Positions 8,017-17,438 are shown, counted from the first letter of the stretch. The stretch: DNA of 64,000 bases from CAWBLP01 sp963789495 (GCA_963789495.1 CAWBLP010000006.1:124001-188000); one strand, 5' to 3'. The notes: generated from the sequence alone by a model not told the origin. Translations and numbers: made by a program.

Positions 8017-9408
8017 ATGACGCTCGCGCGGCAGATTGCCGATCGCATCCACGTACTGCGGTTCGAGGATGTCACGCCGACCACGCTGGACTGGGTGCGG
8101 GCCGCATTCATCGACACGGTCGGCGTCACGCTGGCCGGCATGGCGGAGGAAGCGCCGCGTATCACCTTGCGCGTGCCGGGCGTTGCCGCGGCACGCGGTC
8201 CCAGCCTGGTATTCGCCAGCGATACGCGCACCAGCGCATTGGATGCGGCGCTGGTGAATGGTGTCGCCTCGCATGCACTGGATTACGACGATGTCTCCGG
8301 CGTGATGGGCGGGCATCCTTCCGCCCCGCTGATTTCCGCCGTGATTCCCCTCGCCGAAATGCTCGGCAGCAGCGGGCGCGACATCGCACTCGCCTATGTC
8401 GTCGGCTTCGAAGCCGAGTGTCGCATCGCGCGCGGCGTGCATTTCCATCACTACGACAAGGGTTGGCATCCGACCGCGACGCTGGGCATCTTCGGCATCG
8501 TCGCCGCAGCGGCTCGGCTGCTGAAATTCACCCCGGCCCAAACCGCGGTGGCGTTGGGTCTCGCGGCATCCTTCGCCAGCGGATTGAAGGCCAATTTCGG
8601 CACCATGACGAAGCCGCTGCATGTCGGACAGACCGCACGCAACGGATTGTTCGCAGCCCTGATGGTGCAGCAAGGCTTCACCGCCAACCAAGCTGCACTG
8701 GAACATAAACAGGGATTTCTGGACGTGTTCAACGGCCCCGGTACCTATGACACCGCCCGCATGTTGGCGGACTGGTACGCACCACTGGAATGCGAAGGCG
8801 GTGAGCCAGGCCTGAAACCGTTCCCCTGTTGCGGCAGCACGCATGGCGCAATCGATCGGATGCTGTATCTGGCACAGCAGCACGATCTGTGCCCGGAACA
8901 GATCGACCGCGTCGAGGTGATGCCGCATGCGCGACGCCTGCCACACACCGACAACCCAGATCCGCAAACGCCGCTCGGCGCGAAGTTCAGCATCCAGTAC
9001 TGCGTCGCACGCGCCCTGATGGATCGCGCGGTACGACTGGAACACTTTGAGGGTGCCGCGCATTTTGATCCCGGCGTGCGGGCCATGATGGCGCGTATTC
9101 ACGCCAGGCCGCATCCGGACATGGCGGCTGATGCCGCGCTGCAATGGGGCGCCGAGGTGGTGGTCATCACCACCGACGGACAGCGGCTCGCGTCGCGTCT
9201 GGACGATTATCAGCGCCGCGGTCCGGGCGCGAAGCCGATGACGCAGGATGAACTCTGGGTGAAATTCTCCGACTGCGCCCAACGCGCGCTGCCGCAATCG
9301 CGTATCGCTCCGGCATTCGAACAACTGGGCCGGATCGATACGCTGGCGACGATGGCCGAATTGACCGACCTGCTGGAAACTCCCGGCAAAGCTGCCCAGG
9401 CGGCTTGA
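8017..9408 (+). CDS. MmgE/PrpD family protein (divergent paralogue)
   Basis: A 463-residue MmgE/PrpD protein sharing all landmark blocks with the divergent gene at 6539-7924: HALDYDDVSGVMGGHPSAPL, HHYDKGWHPTATLGIFG, LKANFGTMTKPLHVGQTARN and PFPCCGSTHGAID. The start at 8017 is favoured over the in-frame ATG at 8002 because the sequence CAGGAG places a ribosome site six bases before 8017. It is followed 24 bases later by a RidA gene. Two divergent paralogues with conserved active-site blocks suggest related but distinct substrates or stereoisomers rather than redundancy (inference). Confidence 0.9.
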   Translation: MTLARQIADRIHVLRFEDVTPTTLDWVRAAFIDTVGVTLAGMAEEAPRITLRVPGVAAARGPSLVFASDTRTSALDAALVNGVASHALDYDDVSGVMGGHPSAPLISAVIPLAEMLGSSGRDIALAYVVGFEAECRIARGVHFHHYDKGWHPTATLGIFGIVAAAARLLKFTPAQTAVALGLAASFASGLKANFGTMTKPLHVGQTARNGLFAALMVQQGFTANQAALEHKQGFLDVFNGPGTYDTARMLADWYAPLECEGGEPGLKPFPCCGSTHGAIDRMLYLAQQHDLCPEQIDRVEVMPHARRLPHTDNPDPQTPLGAKFSIQYCVARALMDRAVRLEHFEGAAHFDPGVRAMMARIHARPHPDMAADAALQWGAEVVVITTDGQRLASRLDDYQRRGPGAKPMTQDELWVKFSDCAQRALPQSRIAPAFEQLGRIDTLATMAELTDLLETPGKAAQAA

Positions 9409-9432
9409 CCTGCAACGGAAAGGACACATTCG

Positions 9433-9894
9433 ATGACCGCAGATGAGCGTCTCGTTAAACTCGGCCTCACCCTGCCACCGCCACCCAAGCCACTCGGCAA
9501 TTACGTTCCGTTCCGTATCGCCGGAAATCTGCTGTTCCTGTCCGGGGTCGGCCCGCGCCAGGTGGACGGTTCCATCATCACCGGCAAGGTCGGCGCGGAT
9601 CTGACGGTGGAGCAGGGATACGAAGCCGCCAGGCTGTGCGGGTTGAACCTGCTCACCAACATAATCTCCGCCGTCGGCACGCTCGATCGTATCGAGATCG
9701 TCCTTAAAGTGCTCGGCATGGTGAATGCCGTGCAGACCTTCGGCGACCATCCCAAGGTGATCGACGGCTGCACCGATCTGCTGGTCGCGGTGTTCGGCGA
9801 TCATGGCCGACCGGCACGTTCCGCTGTCGGCATGGGCAGCCTGCCGCGCAACATCTCAGTGGAAGTGGAGGCGATCGCCCTGCTGCGTGGCTGA
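9433..9894 (+). CDS. RidA (YjgF/YER057c/UK114) family protein
   Basis: A 153-residue RidA-like protein. RidA proteins hydrolyse reactive enamine/imine intermediates released by PLP enzymes, and divergent members act in catabolic pathways. The N-terminal NYVPFRIAGNLLFLSG and the C-terminal PARSAVGMGSLPRNISVEVEAIA carry the usual strand pattern, the conserved Arg (PARSAV) and the VEVEAIA terminus. It is longer than the ~130-residue archetype, as in the catabolic Rid subgroups. It follows the MmgE/PrpD gene by 24 bases, so it is likely cotranscribed, and converges with an HpcH gene only 15 bases away. Confidence 0.88.
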   Translation: MTADERLVKLGLTLPPPPKPLGNYVPFRIAGNLLFLSGVGPRQVDGSIITGKVGADLTVEQGYEAARLCGLNLLTNIISAVGTLDRIEIVLKVLGMVNAVQTFGDHPKVIDGCTDLLVAVFGDHGRPARSAVGMGSLPRNISVEVEAIALLRG

Positions 9895-9909
9895 CACCGG
9901 CCGCCTTGG

Positions 9910-10869
9910 TTAGACCGGCATTGTCCGCTTCTGATGCGCGCGACCGATGCGTGCCGAGTCCTCATTATGGTCGGCGATCACCCGCGCGCCATCATTCAGC
10001 CGGGCGACGATGTTCTCCGGTTTGCCGCCTTCCAGGAAGGCGATGCCATTGGTTCGGCACGCTGCCAGGACACGGTCGCGCGCGCGCTGCATCTCGGGCG
10101 GGTAGGGGTCGCGCTGCAGCGTGGTGTAGCCGAGCGACAGACCAAGATCGCCAGGTCCCATCTCGGCAAATCCCAATCCCGGCACGGCGCAGATCGCCTC
10201 GCATTGCGCGATGCCTTCGGGGCTTTCCAGCTTCACGCCCAGCAGCAACTCGCCATGCGGATTGAGCGGCCAGGGATCGCAGCGATCCATGTAGTCCGTC
10301 TGTGACAGACCCCAGATCGGTGCGGCGGTTCCTTCCGAGCCGCGGCCGCGTGCGCCGACGCCGAGCAGCAGGAGGTTGTCGTCGCGGCGCCCGCCGCGTA
10401 TGCCGGTGGCACCACCCATGCGGTCCAGCGGTGATGGAATGGCAGGATCCAGCCCCTGCAGATGATGCGGATAGCGGCAGCATTCCACGAATGCGCGGGT
10501 CGCTTCCGCGGTCTCCGCCTGGCACAGCAGAATGCCATGCACACCACGTCCCAGGATCTGCCGGAACTGCCAGGCACTGTAGCGCACATGCAGTTCGTCG
10601 ATGCCATTCACCGGCGCTTCGACGATCACCGCCGGCGTGCGATGCCCGGATCGGGTCGGTCCGCCATCGACCAGGCCGCGCATGTACTGCTCGAGTCCGG
10701 TGAGGTCGAAGCAGCCATGCTCCATGCCGACGTTGATGTAGTCGGCCCAGGTGCCGGCGTCCTGCTTGCCTTGTTCGTAGGTCAGCACGTGGCCGGAATG
10801 CGGGCCGACATAGTAGATTGCCTGATCCTGCTGCAGCAGTTCGATGGCGCGATTGATGCGGCTGGCCAT
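9910..10869 (-). CDS. HpcH/HpaI aldolase-family protein, variant active site
   Basis: A 319-residue HpcH/HpaI family member, longer than the usual 250-290. The His block is present (NVGMEHGCFDLTGLEQYM), as are the metal-site Glu (KLESPEGIAQCEAI) and the Asp (EMGPGDLGLSLGY). The block that usually provides the substrate-binding Arg (V-R-I/V-P) reads VEAPVNGID, so Arg is replaced, and the GIIVP element reads GILLCQAETAEATRAF. This suggests different substrate recognition or reduced activity. The ATG at 10869 follows GGAGGAATT. It is transcribed towards RidA and divergently from tcuA. Confidence 0.85.
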   Translation of the reverse strand: MASRINRAIELLQQDQAIYYVGPHSGHVLTYEQGKQDAGTWADYINVGMEHGCFDLTGLEQYMRGLVDGGPTRSGHRTPAVIVEAPVNGIDELHVRYSAWQFRQILGRGVHGILLCQAETAEATRAFVECCRYPHHLQGLDPAIPSPLDRMGGATGIRGGRRDDNLLLLGVGARGRGSEGTAAPIWGLSQTDYMDRCDPWPLNPHGELLLGVKLESPEGIAQCEAICAVPGLGFAEMGPGDLGLSLGYTTLQRDPYPPEMQRARDRVLAACRTNGIAFLEGGKPENIVARLNDGARVIADHNEDSARIGRAHQKRTMPV

Positions 10870-11029
10870 GGCAATTCCTCCGGCTGGTTTGCGGCGCAGT
10901 GTGCGTCCGGTGACTCGGGTGCCGTCAAGGGGTGACGCGCATCATCCGAACGCGCCACGCCATTGCGCTGGTTGACACGGCAGGACGCCGCCGACACCGT
11001 TCCGGCCTGCGCGTGATGGGACCCACCCG

Positions 11030-12526
11030 ATGACCCCAGCCGATTTTACCTCAGTCGATGTCCTGGTGATCGGTGCCGGCAATGCGGCCGCGAATGCCGC
11101 GCTCGCGGCCCATGAAGCGGGTGCGTCCGTGGTTATGCTGGAAACGGCGCCGCAGGAGTCCCGCGGTGGCAACTCGGCCTTTACCGGCGGCGCGTTCCGC
11201 TTCGTCTATGCAGGGGTCGATGACCTCATCGCGCTCGCGCCGGATATCAAGGATCTCGATCTCGCCAGCATCGATTTCGGCACCTACACGGAAAGCCAGT
11301 ATTTCGATGACATGGGCCGGCTGACCGAATATCGCTGCGATCCGGAACTGACCGACGTGCTGATCGGCAACAGCTACCAATCCGCGCTGTGGCTGCGCAA
11401 GCACGGCGTACGGTTCCAGCCGGCGCTCGGCCGCCAGGCCTTCAAGGTGGACGGAAAGTTCAAGTTCTGGGGTGGCCTGGCCTGTCACATCCTGGGCGGC
11501 GGTGCCCAGCTTGTGCCGACGCTGCATGCGGCGCTGGAACGTGCCGGCGTGCCCGTGTTGTATGACACCACCGCCTATGCGCTGTTGCATGACGATGCGC
11601 GCATCCAGGGCGTGCGAGCGCGGCATCGCGGCCGCAGCTACGATCTGCGGGCGAAGTCCGTCGTGCTGGCCTGCGGCGGTTTCGAATCCAATGCGGAAAT
11701 GCGGGCCCGCTATCTCGGACCCAACTGGGACCTGGCGAAAGTGCGCGGCACACGTTTCAACCAGGGGTACGGTCATCGCATGGCGATGGATATCGGCGCC
11801 GCCGTCGCCGGTCATTGGTCGGGCGCCCACGCGGTGCAATGGGACATGAATGCGCCGCCGTTCGGCGATCTGACCATCGGTGACCGGTTCCAGAAGCACA
11901 ACTATCCGTTCGGCGTGCTGGTCAATGCGCGCGGCCAGCGCTTCCTCGATGAAGGACTGGATTTCCACAGCTACACCTACGCGAAATACGGCCACGAGGT
12001 GATGCGTCAGCCCGGATTGTTCGCCTGGCAGGTTTTCGACCAGAAGATCGTACACCTGCTGCGCGACGAGTACCGCATCGCCCGCATCACCAAGGAAACC
12101 GCCGACACATTGGAGGAGCTGGCGCCGAAACTGACCGGCGTCGATCCCAAGGCGGTGCTGGATACGCTGCATGCCTACAACGCGGCATCTCGCCCGGACG
12201 TGACGTTCAACCCGAACATCCATGACGGGCTCCGCACCTTTGGCCTGCCGGTCGACAAGACCAACTGGGCGCAGAAGCTCGATGCGCCGCCCTATCACGC
12301 CTATGGAGTCACCACCGGCGTCACCTTCACCTTCGGCGGGTTGAAGGTCACCACCGCGGCGCAGGTGGAAGATACCGGCGGCGTGCCGATCGCCGGACTG
12401 TTCGCCGCCGGGGAGATTGTCGGCGGCCTGTACTACCATAACTACGGCAGTGGCACCGGCCTAGTGGCAGGCGTCACCTTCGGCCGTATCGCTGGCAGCG
12501 GAGCCGCCGCCTTCGCACGCGGCTGA
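11030..12526 (+). CDS. tcuA: FAD-dependent tricarballylate dehydrogenase-like protein (TcuA family)
   Basis: A 498-residue flavoprotein of the succinate dehydrogenase/fumarate reductase FAD superfamily, closest in pattern to TcuA, which oxidises tricarballylate to cis-aconitate. The N-terminal Rossmann motif VIGAGNAAANAALAAHEAG is followed at the proper distance by MLE, then RGGNSAFTGG, the second FAD loop. The C-terminal block has TFTFGGLKV, GLFAAGEIVGGLYYHNYGSG and a final GVTFGRIAG. No TcuB partner is visible nearby, so the electron acceptor is unknown. Its position beside TTT and PrpD genes supports a tricarboxylate-type substrate, but other 3-ketosteroid or fumarate-like substrates remain possible. 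Confidence 0.82.
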   Translation: MTPADFTSVDVLVIGAGNAAANAALAAHEAGASVVMLETAPQESRGGNSAFTGGAFRFVYAGVDDLIALAPDIKDLDLASIDFGTYTESQYFDDMGRLTEYRCDPELTDVLIGNSYQSALWLRKHGVRFQPALGRQAFKVDGKFKFWGGLACHILGGGAQLVPTLHAALERAGVPVLYDTTAYALLHDDARIQGVRARHRGRSYDLRAKSVVLACGGFESNAEMRARYLGPNWDLAKVRGTRFNQGYGHRMAMDIGAAVAGHWSGAHAVQWDMNAPPFGDLTIGDRFQKHNYPFGVLVNARGQRFLDEGLDFHSYTYAKYGHEVMRQPGLFAWQVFDQKIVHLLRDEYRIARITKETADTLEELAPKLTGVDPKAVLDTLHAYNAASRPDVTFNPNIHDGLRTFGLPVDKTNWAQKLDAPPYHAYGVTTGVTFTFGGLKVTTAAQVEDTGGVPIAGLFAAGEIVGGLYYHNYGSGTGLVAGVTFGRIAGSGAAAFARG

Positions 12527-12641
12527 CGCGGGGTTACCGCCGAGAAATTCTCGGGCTACCGTAGCAACGGCAGGGCGTGATCCTGCCGACTTACGCAACG
12601 AACACGGCCGTGCACACGGCCGCGAAGGGAAGGACACGTTT

Positions 12642-13823
12642 ATGCTGAGCCCAACACGACGGGGCATGCTTGGCGCATTCGCCTGCGGTCTTATGCTGCT
12701 CTCCGCCTCCGCACAGGCTGCCGATGTGCGCGGTGTTACCAAGGACGAGATCATTATCGGCACCATCACCGACCTGTCCGGCGTGACGGCGGTGCAGGGC
12801 GTGAACAACAGCGACGCCGTCCGCATGGCGTTCGACGAGGTGAACGCCAAAGGCGGAATCAACGGCCGCAAGATCAAATACATCGTGGAAGACAGCCAGT
12901 ACACCGTGCCTCGCGCGGTGCAGGCGATGAACAAGCTGCTGAACAACGACAACGTGTTCCTGACCATTGGCGACGGTGGCACGCCGATGAACGATGCCAA
13001 CATGCCGGCGCAGTTCGCCAAGAACGTCCCCAACATGTTCCCGCTCACCGCGGCCCGGTCGATGTACGAGCCGTATAACCGGCTCAAGTTCGGCCAGTTC
13101 GCGTCCTACTATGATCAGATGCGCTCCGCGGTGAAGTATTTCGCCGAGAAGCGCGGCCGCAAGGCGTTCTGCGTGATCTATCAGGATTCCGATTTCGGCA
13201 AGGACGTGCTGGCTGGCGTGGTCGCCCAGACCAAGGCGATGGGCCTGAAGGTGATCGCCACCACCGCGCACAAGCCGACCGATACCGACTTCAACGCCCC
13301 GGTCGCCAAACTGCACGACGCCGGCTGCGACGCCATCATGCTCGGCACCATCGTGCGCGACACCAACATCATCATCCAGACCGCGCGCAAAATGAACTGG
13401 AATGTCGACCTGGTCGGCCAGTTCGCATCCTACGACACCGCCGTGGCCAGCCTGCCGGGCGGCGCCACCGACGGGTTCTACTGCATGACCCCGGCGCTGT
13501 ACGCCTATCCGGACGATCCCCGTCCGGCGGTGCAGGAATTCGCCAAGAAGTACAAGGAACGGTTCGGCCGCGACGTCAACTTCCACGGTGAGGTCGGCTA
13601 CACCGCCGCCCATGTCGTCATCCAGGCGCTGCAGGCAGCCGGCAAGGACCTGACCGTGGACAGCTTCATCAAGGCAATGGAAGGCATCAAGGACTACAAG
13701 GACATTTTCGGCTCCGAACTGTCCTTCGGACCGGAGCAGCATCACGGATCCACCAAGTCGTTCCTGACGGTCGTAAAGGACGGCCGCTGGGTTCCAGTGG
13801 AGAATGAAGCACTGGCCTATTGA
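12642..13823 (+). CDS. Branched-chain amino acid-type ABC transporter substrate-binding protein
   Basis: A 393-residue periplasmic receptor of the Leu/Ile/Val-binding (Peripla_BP_6) family. A cleavable signal peptide ending SASAQA is followed by DEIIIGTITDLSGVTAVQG, the usual first strand and ligand loop, then the family blocks VNAKGGINGRKIKYIVEDSQY and AFCVIYQDSDFGKDV. GAAGGA lies just upstream of the ATG. No permease or ATPase genes are adjacent; the liv operon at the right end of the window also lacks its own receptor nearby. This family often carries aromatic acids or amides rather than amino acids in related bacteria, so the ligand is open. Confidence 0.9.
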   Translation: MLSPTRRGMLGAFACGLMLLSASAQAADVRGVTKDEIIIGTITDLSGVTAVQGVNNSDAVRMAFDEVNAKGGINGRKIKYIVEDSQYTVPRAVQAMNKLLNNDNVFLTIGDGGTPMNDANMPAQFAKNVPNMFPLTAARSMYEPYNRLKFGQFASYYDQMRSAVKYFAEKRGRKAFCVIYQDSDFGKDVLAGVVAQTKAMGLKVIATTAHKPTDTDFNAPVAKLHDAGCDAIMLGTIVRDTNIIIQTARKMNWNVDLVGQFASYDTAVASLPGGATDGFYCMTPALYAYPDDPRPAVQEFAKKYKERFGRDVNFHGEVGYTAAHVVIQALQAAGKDLTVDSFIKAMEGIKDYKDIFGSELSFGPEQHHGSTKSFLTVVKDGRWVPVENEALAY

Positions 13824-13882
13824 CGAGTTTGCGGTGCGGGGCAGCGATGCTCCGCACCACGCCTCTGGGAGGAACCCTACCA

Positions 13883-14947
13883 ATGAACTGGCTCCGTTCG
13901 GTAACCTTGTCGGCGGCCACGCTGCTGCTGGCACTCAATGCACGACAAGCGAATGCCTGCGATCATCCGCGGCAGATGGACGGCTTCAAGACCTGCGCCA
14001 ATGTGGAGGAGGCGGAGAAGGAAGGGGCGGTGGTGCTGTACTCGCCCGATCCGGAATCCAATCAGGCCGCCCTGACGGCCGAATTCCACAAGATGTTTCC
14101 CAAGATCAACACCACCTATCTGCGGCTGCAGACCGGCGCGCTGTATGCGAAGTTGATGGCGGAACGCCAGGCCCGCACCTACCAGCCGGACGTGCTGACG
14201 CTGACCGACATGACCTTCGTGCTGGACTTCCAGAAGCGCGGCGGCTGGATGAAATACGAATCGCCCGAGCTTGGCGCATTCAAGCCGGAGAACAAGAGCA
14301 ATCCGGAAGGTCTTTACATGTGGGGTGGCGTGATTGTCGCCGGTATCGCCTACAATCCCACCACGGTGAAGCCCGCCGATGCGCCGAAAAGCTGGAAGGA
14401 CCTGCTGAACCCGAAATGGAAGGGCGCCATCAACGTCAAGGTCTCCAACTCCGGCCTGCAGCATGAGACCTGGTACGTGATCAAGAAGATCTACGGTGAC
14501 GAGTACTGGCAGGAATTCGCCAAGCTGGAACCGCGGGCATTCGATTCTTATGTGCAGCAATATGACCGCACGATCAGCGGCCAGGATGAGGTGATCTCCA
14601 CTGCGCAATACTCGGGATATCTGCAGTCCAAGGCGAAGGGTGCGCCGATCGCCTTCGTCAACCCCACCGAAGGCGTCGCGGCCGCACCGTCACTGACCGG
14701 GGCTGTGGACCACGCGCCGCATCCCGAAGCGGCCAAGCTGTTCATGGACTGGTTCACCGGCGTGCCCGGCCAGACCGCCTATATCAAGGCGTCGTCGCTG
14801 TATTCCGTGCGCACCGATGTGGCACCGCCGGCCGGTGGTCAGCCGATCACGGATTTCAAGCTGCTCATTCCGGATGACTGGCAGGCATTCCTCAAGACGC
14901 ATGCCGCGTTCGTGAAGGAATGGGATCGTCTGGTCGGCATGCGCTGA
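13883..14947 (+). CDS. Extracellular solute-binding protein family 1 (iron/2-aminoethylphosphonate/spermidine-like receptor)
   Basis: A 354-residue secreted binding protein. The start at 13883 follows GGGAGGA and yields a signal peptide ending near NARQANA; a longer in-frame start at 13820 lacks one. The mature part begins with EEAEKEGAVVLYSPDPESNQ and TAEFHKMFPKI, the typical first lobe of FbpA-like receptors, and contains AFVNPTEGVAAAPSLTGAV and the late EAAKLFMDWF block common to the group. It has no adjacent ABC permease or ATPase. It starts 59 bases after the preceding receptor, so the two binding proteins may share a transcript. A hairpin follows its stop. Confidence 0.87.
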   Translation: MNWLRSVTLSAATLLLALNARQANACDHPRQMDGFKTCANVEEAEKEGAVVLYSPDPESNQAALTAEFHKMFPKINTTYLRLQTGALYAKLMAERQARTYQPDVLTLTDMTFVLDFQKRGGWMKYESPELGAFKPENKSNPEGLYMWGGVIVAGIAYNPTTVKPADAPKSWKDLLNPKWKGAINVKVSNSGLQHETWYVIKKIYGDEYWQEFAKLEPRAFDSYVQQYDRTISGQDEVISTAQYSGYLQSKAKGAPIAFVNPTEGVAAAPSLTGAVDHAPHPEAAKLFMDWFTGVPGQTAYIKASSLYSVRTDVAPPAGGQPITDFKLLIPDDWQAFLKTHAAFVKEWDRLVGMR

Positions 14948-14961
14948 CCTTCCCCGCAACG

Positions 14962-14989
14962 CCCCGCCGGTGCAGCGATGCCGGCGGGG
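14962..14989 (+). terminator. Likely intrinsic-type hairpin after binding-protein gene
   Basis: A perfect 9-bp GC stem (CCCCGCCGG/CCGGCGGGG) with a 10-nt loop begins 15 bases after the stop at 14947. There is no T-run, so Rho-independent function is unproven. Confidence 0.5.
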
Positions 14990-15070
14990 GATGCGGATAT
15001 GCGCGTTCATCCGGTGTTAACGTGCCGGTGGCAGGCTGGCGGCCAACAAGCGTCATAGTCTGTCCGCTGC

Positions 15071-17437
15071 ATGACATTTCTCAGCCACCTCCGCCTGCGT
15101 ACCAAGCTGTTTCTGATCCTCGGCCTGTTCGCCCTGGCGCTGACCGTGGAATGCGGCGTCAGCGCCTCGATCCTGCATCAGCGCATGCTCGACGACCGGG
15201 TCGACAAATTACAATCACTGGTGCTGACGGTGCGCGGCTTCGCGGAGACGCTGGAGCAGCAGGTGCAGGCCGGGCGGCTCACGCGTGACCAGGCAATGGC
15301 GTCGCTGCGCGACCAGCTGCATCATGTTCGCTACGGTACCAAGGACGACTATTTCCTGGCACAGACCTATGACGGCATGGTCGTGATGCATGGCGGCACC
15401 GTAAAGCGGGAAGGCAAGCCGACCACCGCCAAGAACAGCCAGGGACGCAACAGCGCGCAGCTCGCAGGGGACGTTCTGCGCAACACGGATGGCGGGGTCA
15501 TCACCTATGATGTCGCCAAGCCCGGCAATGCGAACAAGGAGCCGAAGCTGTCCTATGTCGGCCGCTTTGCGCCGTGGCAGATCGACTTCATCACCGGCAG
15601 CTGGACCGACGATATCGACGCGGCCTATCGCGCCGAGGTCTGGCGCCTGACCGGCATCGGCGGTGCCTTGCTTCTGGCCACGGTGTTGACCGCGTGGCTG
15701 ATCAACCACGACATCGTGCATTCGCTCGGCGCATTGAAAACCGCCATGGGGCGCCTGTCGGAAGGTGCGCTGGACACCGCGATTCCAGGCGCCGATCGTG
15801 GAGATGAGGTCGGTACCATGGCCGGTATCGTGTTGATCTTCCGGCAGAGCATGCAACAAGCCGAACATCTCGCCGCCGCACAGCAGGAGGATCATGCGCA
15901 GGCCGCGATTGCCAAACGCGATGCCCTGGTTGGCATGGCGGAAACCATCGAGACACGCGCTCGCGATTCGATGGTGGAGGTCGGCAATCGCACCGGTGCG
16001 ATGACCCGGACCGCGCACAGCATGAGCGAGTCGGCCACGCGAACCGGTACCTCGGCCGAGGGTGCGGCAACCGCGGCGGGACAGGCCCTGGCCAATGCAC
16101 AAACCGTGGCCAGCGCGGCGGAGCAGCTATCCGCATCGATCCGCGAAATCAGCAGCCAGGTGAGCCAGTCGGCCCAGATCGTCGAGCGGGCCGTGGGCGC
16201 CGGGCGGAACACCCGTGAGACAATGCAGACGCTGAACGAGCAGGTGGCGCGAATCGGCAGCGTCGCCGACATGATCGGCGAGATCGCCGCCAAGACCAAT
16301 CTGTTGGCACTGAATGCCACCATCGAGGCGGCGCGCGCCGGCGATGCCGGCAAGGGGTTTGCCGTGGTGGCCAGCGAGGTGAAGCAGCTCGCGACCCAGA
16401 CCGCCCGCTCGACCGAGGAGATCAGCCGTCACATCGCCGAGGTGCGGTCGGCGACCGGAGCCTCGGTGGCCGCGGTCAGCGAAATCGAACAGACGATCGG
16501 CGAGGTCAACGCCATCGCGGGGTCTATCGCCGCGGCGGTCGAGCGGCAGGGCACGGCAACCGCGGAAATCGCGCGCAATGTCGCCGAAACGGCGGCCGCC
16601 GCCAGCGCCATGACCCTGCGGATCGATGAGGTCACCGCTGAGGCCGAACAGACCGGCCAGCACGCCGCCGAAGTGCTGGAAAACACCGCACGGCTGGATG
16701 AAGCGGTGCGCCATCTGCAGCACGCAGTCATCCATGTCGTGCGGACCGCCACCGAGGAGGCCGATCGCCGCAAATTCCGTCGTCGGCCCTGCCTGGTCGA
16801 AGCCAGGGTGGACTGCAACGGCGCGTCGGTCACCGCATCCATCCACGACATCTCCGAGGCCGGTTGCCTCGCCGCCATGACACTCCCTGGCGACAGCGGC
16901 CAGGCTGTGACGCTGGAACTGGCGCGGTTCGGGGTGCGGCTGCAGGGCACCGTCGTGGCGCAGGTGCCGGAAGGGCTGCACATCGCCTTCCTCGGCACCG
17001 ATCTGTCGGCCGCGGACGCCGATCGCATCAGCCGGACGACGATCCAGGACCTGGTCGGCAAGGCCAAGGACGCCCACCATGCCTTCGTGGCGCGTGTGGT
17101 CGATGCGGTCGACCGGCACGAGCTGCTGTCCCCTGACGCCCTCGCCTCGCACCATGAATGCATGCTTGGCCGCTGGTACGACAGCGTCAGCGACCCCGCC
17201 ACGCTGCGGCTTCCCGCCTTCATCGCGCTGGCTGATCCGCATGACGACGTGCATCTCGCCGGACGGCATGCGCTCGCTGCGATGGCCGCATCGGACATGC
17301 CGGCGGTGCAGCGCCATGTCGCGGACCTGCGGCACCAGTCGGCGCTGGTGGTGCAGTTCCTGGAGCAGTTCGGGCGCGAATATCCCGACACCCTGGCGGC
17401 CGCGACCGCGGCCGCTCCCGCCGCGCTCGCCGCCTGA
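15071..17437 (+). CDS. Methyl-accepting chemotaxis protein with Cache, HAMP, PilZ and CZB domains
   Basis: A 788-residue chemoreceptor. In order: membrane helix about 8-30; periplasmic single-Cache domain to about 185, with the RYGTKDDYFLAQ motif near residue 87; second membrane helix about 195-213; HAMP; the methyl-accepting signalling hairpin, tip near residues 405-445 (KTNLLALNATIEAARAGD); a PilZ domain about 562-650 with RRKFRRRP and DISEAG, the two c-di-GMP-binding motifs; and a C-terminal CZB zinc-binding domain about 665-770 with conserved HHAF, HHECMLGRWYD and the later His cluster around HDDVHLAGRH. The protein can thus in principle integrate an external carboxylate-like ligand, c-di-GMP and zinc or redox state. 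It is monocistronic; no che genes are adjacent. Confidence 0.93.
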   Translation: MTFLSHLRLRTKLFLILGLFALALTVECGVSASILHQRMLDDRVDKLQSLVLTVRGFAETLEQQVQAGRLTRDQAMASLRDQLHHVRYGTKDDYFLAQTYDGMVVMHGGTVKREGKPTTAKNSQGRNSAQLAGDVLRNTDGGVITYDVAKPGNANKEPKLSYVGRFAPWQIDFITGSWTDDIDAAYRAEVWRLTGIGGALLLATVLTAWLINHDIVHSLGALKTAMGRLSEGALDTAIPGADRGDEVGTMAGIVLIFRQSMQQAEHLAAAQQEDHAQAAIAKRDALVGMAETIETRARDSMVEVGNRTGAMTRTAHSMSESATRTGTSAEGAATAAGQALANAQTVASAAEQLSASIREISSQVSQSAQIVERAVGAGRNTRETMQTLNEQVARIGSVADMIGEIAAKTNLLALNATIEAARAGDAGKGFAVVASEVKQLATQTARSTEEISRHIAEVRSATGASVAAVSEIEQTIGEVNAIAGSIAAAVERQGTATAEIARNVAETAAAASAMTLRIDEVTAEAEQTGQHAAEVLENTARLDEAVRHLQHAVIHVVRTATEEADRRKFRRRPCLVEARVDCNGASVTASIHDISEAGCLAAMTLPGDSGQAVTLELARFGVRLQGTVVAQVPEGLHIAFLGTDLSAADADRISRTTIQDLVGKAKDAHHAFVARVVDAVDRHELLSPDALASHHECMLGRWYDSVSDPATLRLPAFIALADPHDDVHLAGRHALAAMAASDMPAVQRHVADLRHQSALVVQFLEQFGREYPDTLAAATAAAPAALAA

Positions 17438-17438
17438 T

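Noticed and set aside
7972..9804. 610-codon minus-strand open frame opposite the MmgE/PrpD and RidA genes
   Set aside because: It is a shadow of well-conserved plus-strand genes and its translation has no recognisable motif.
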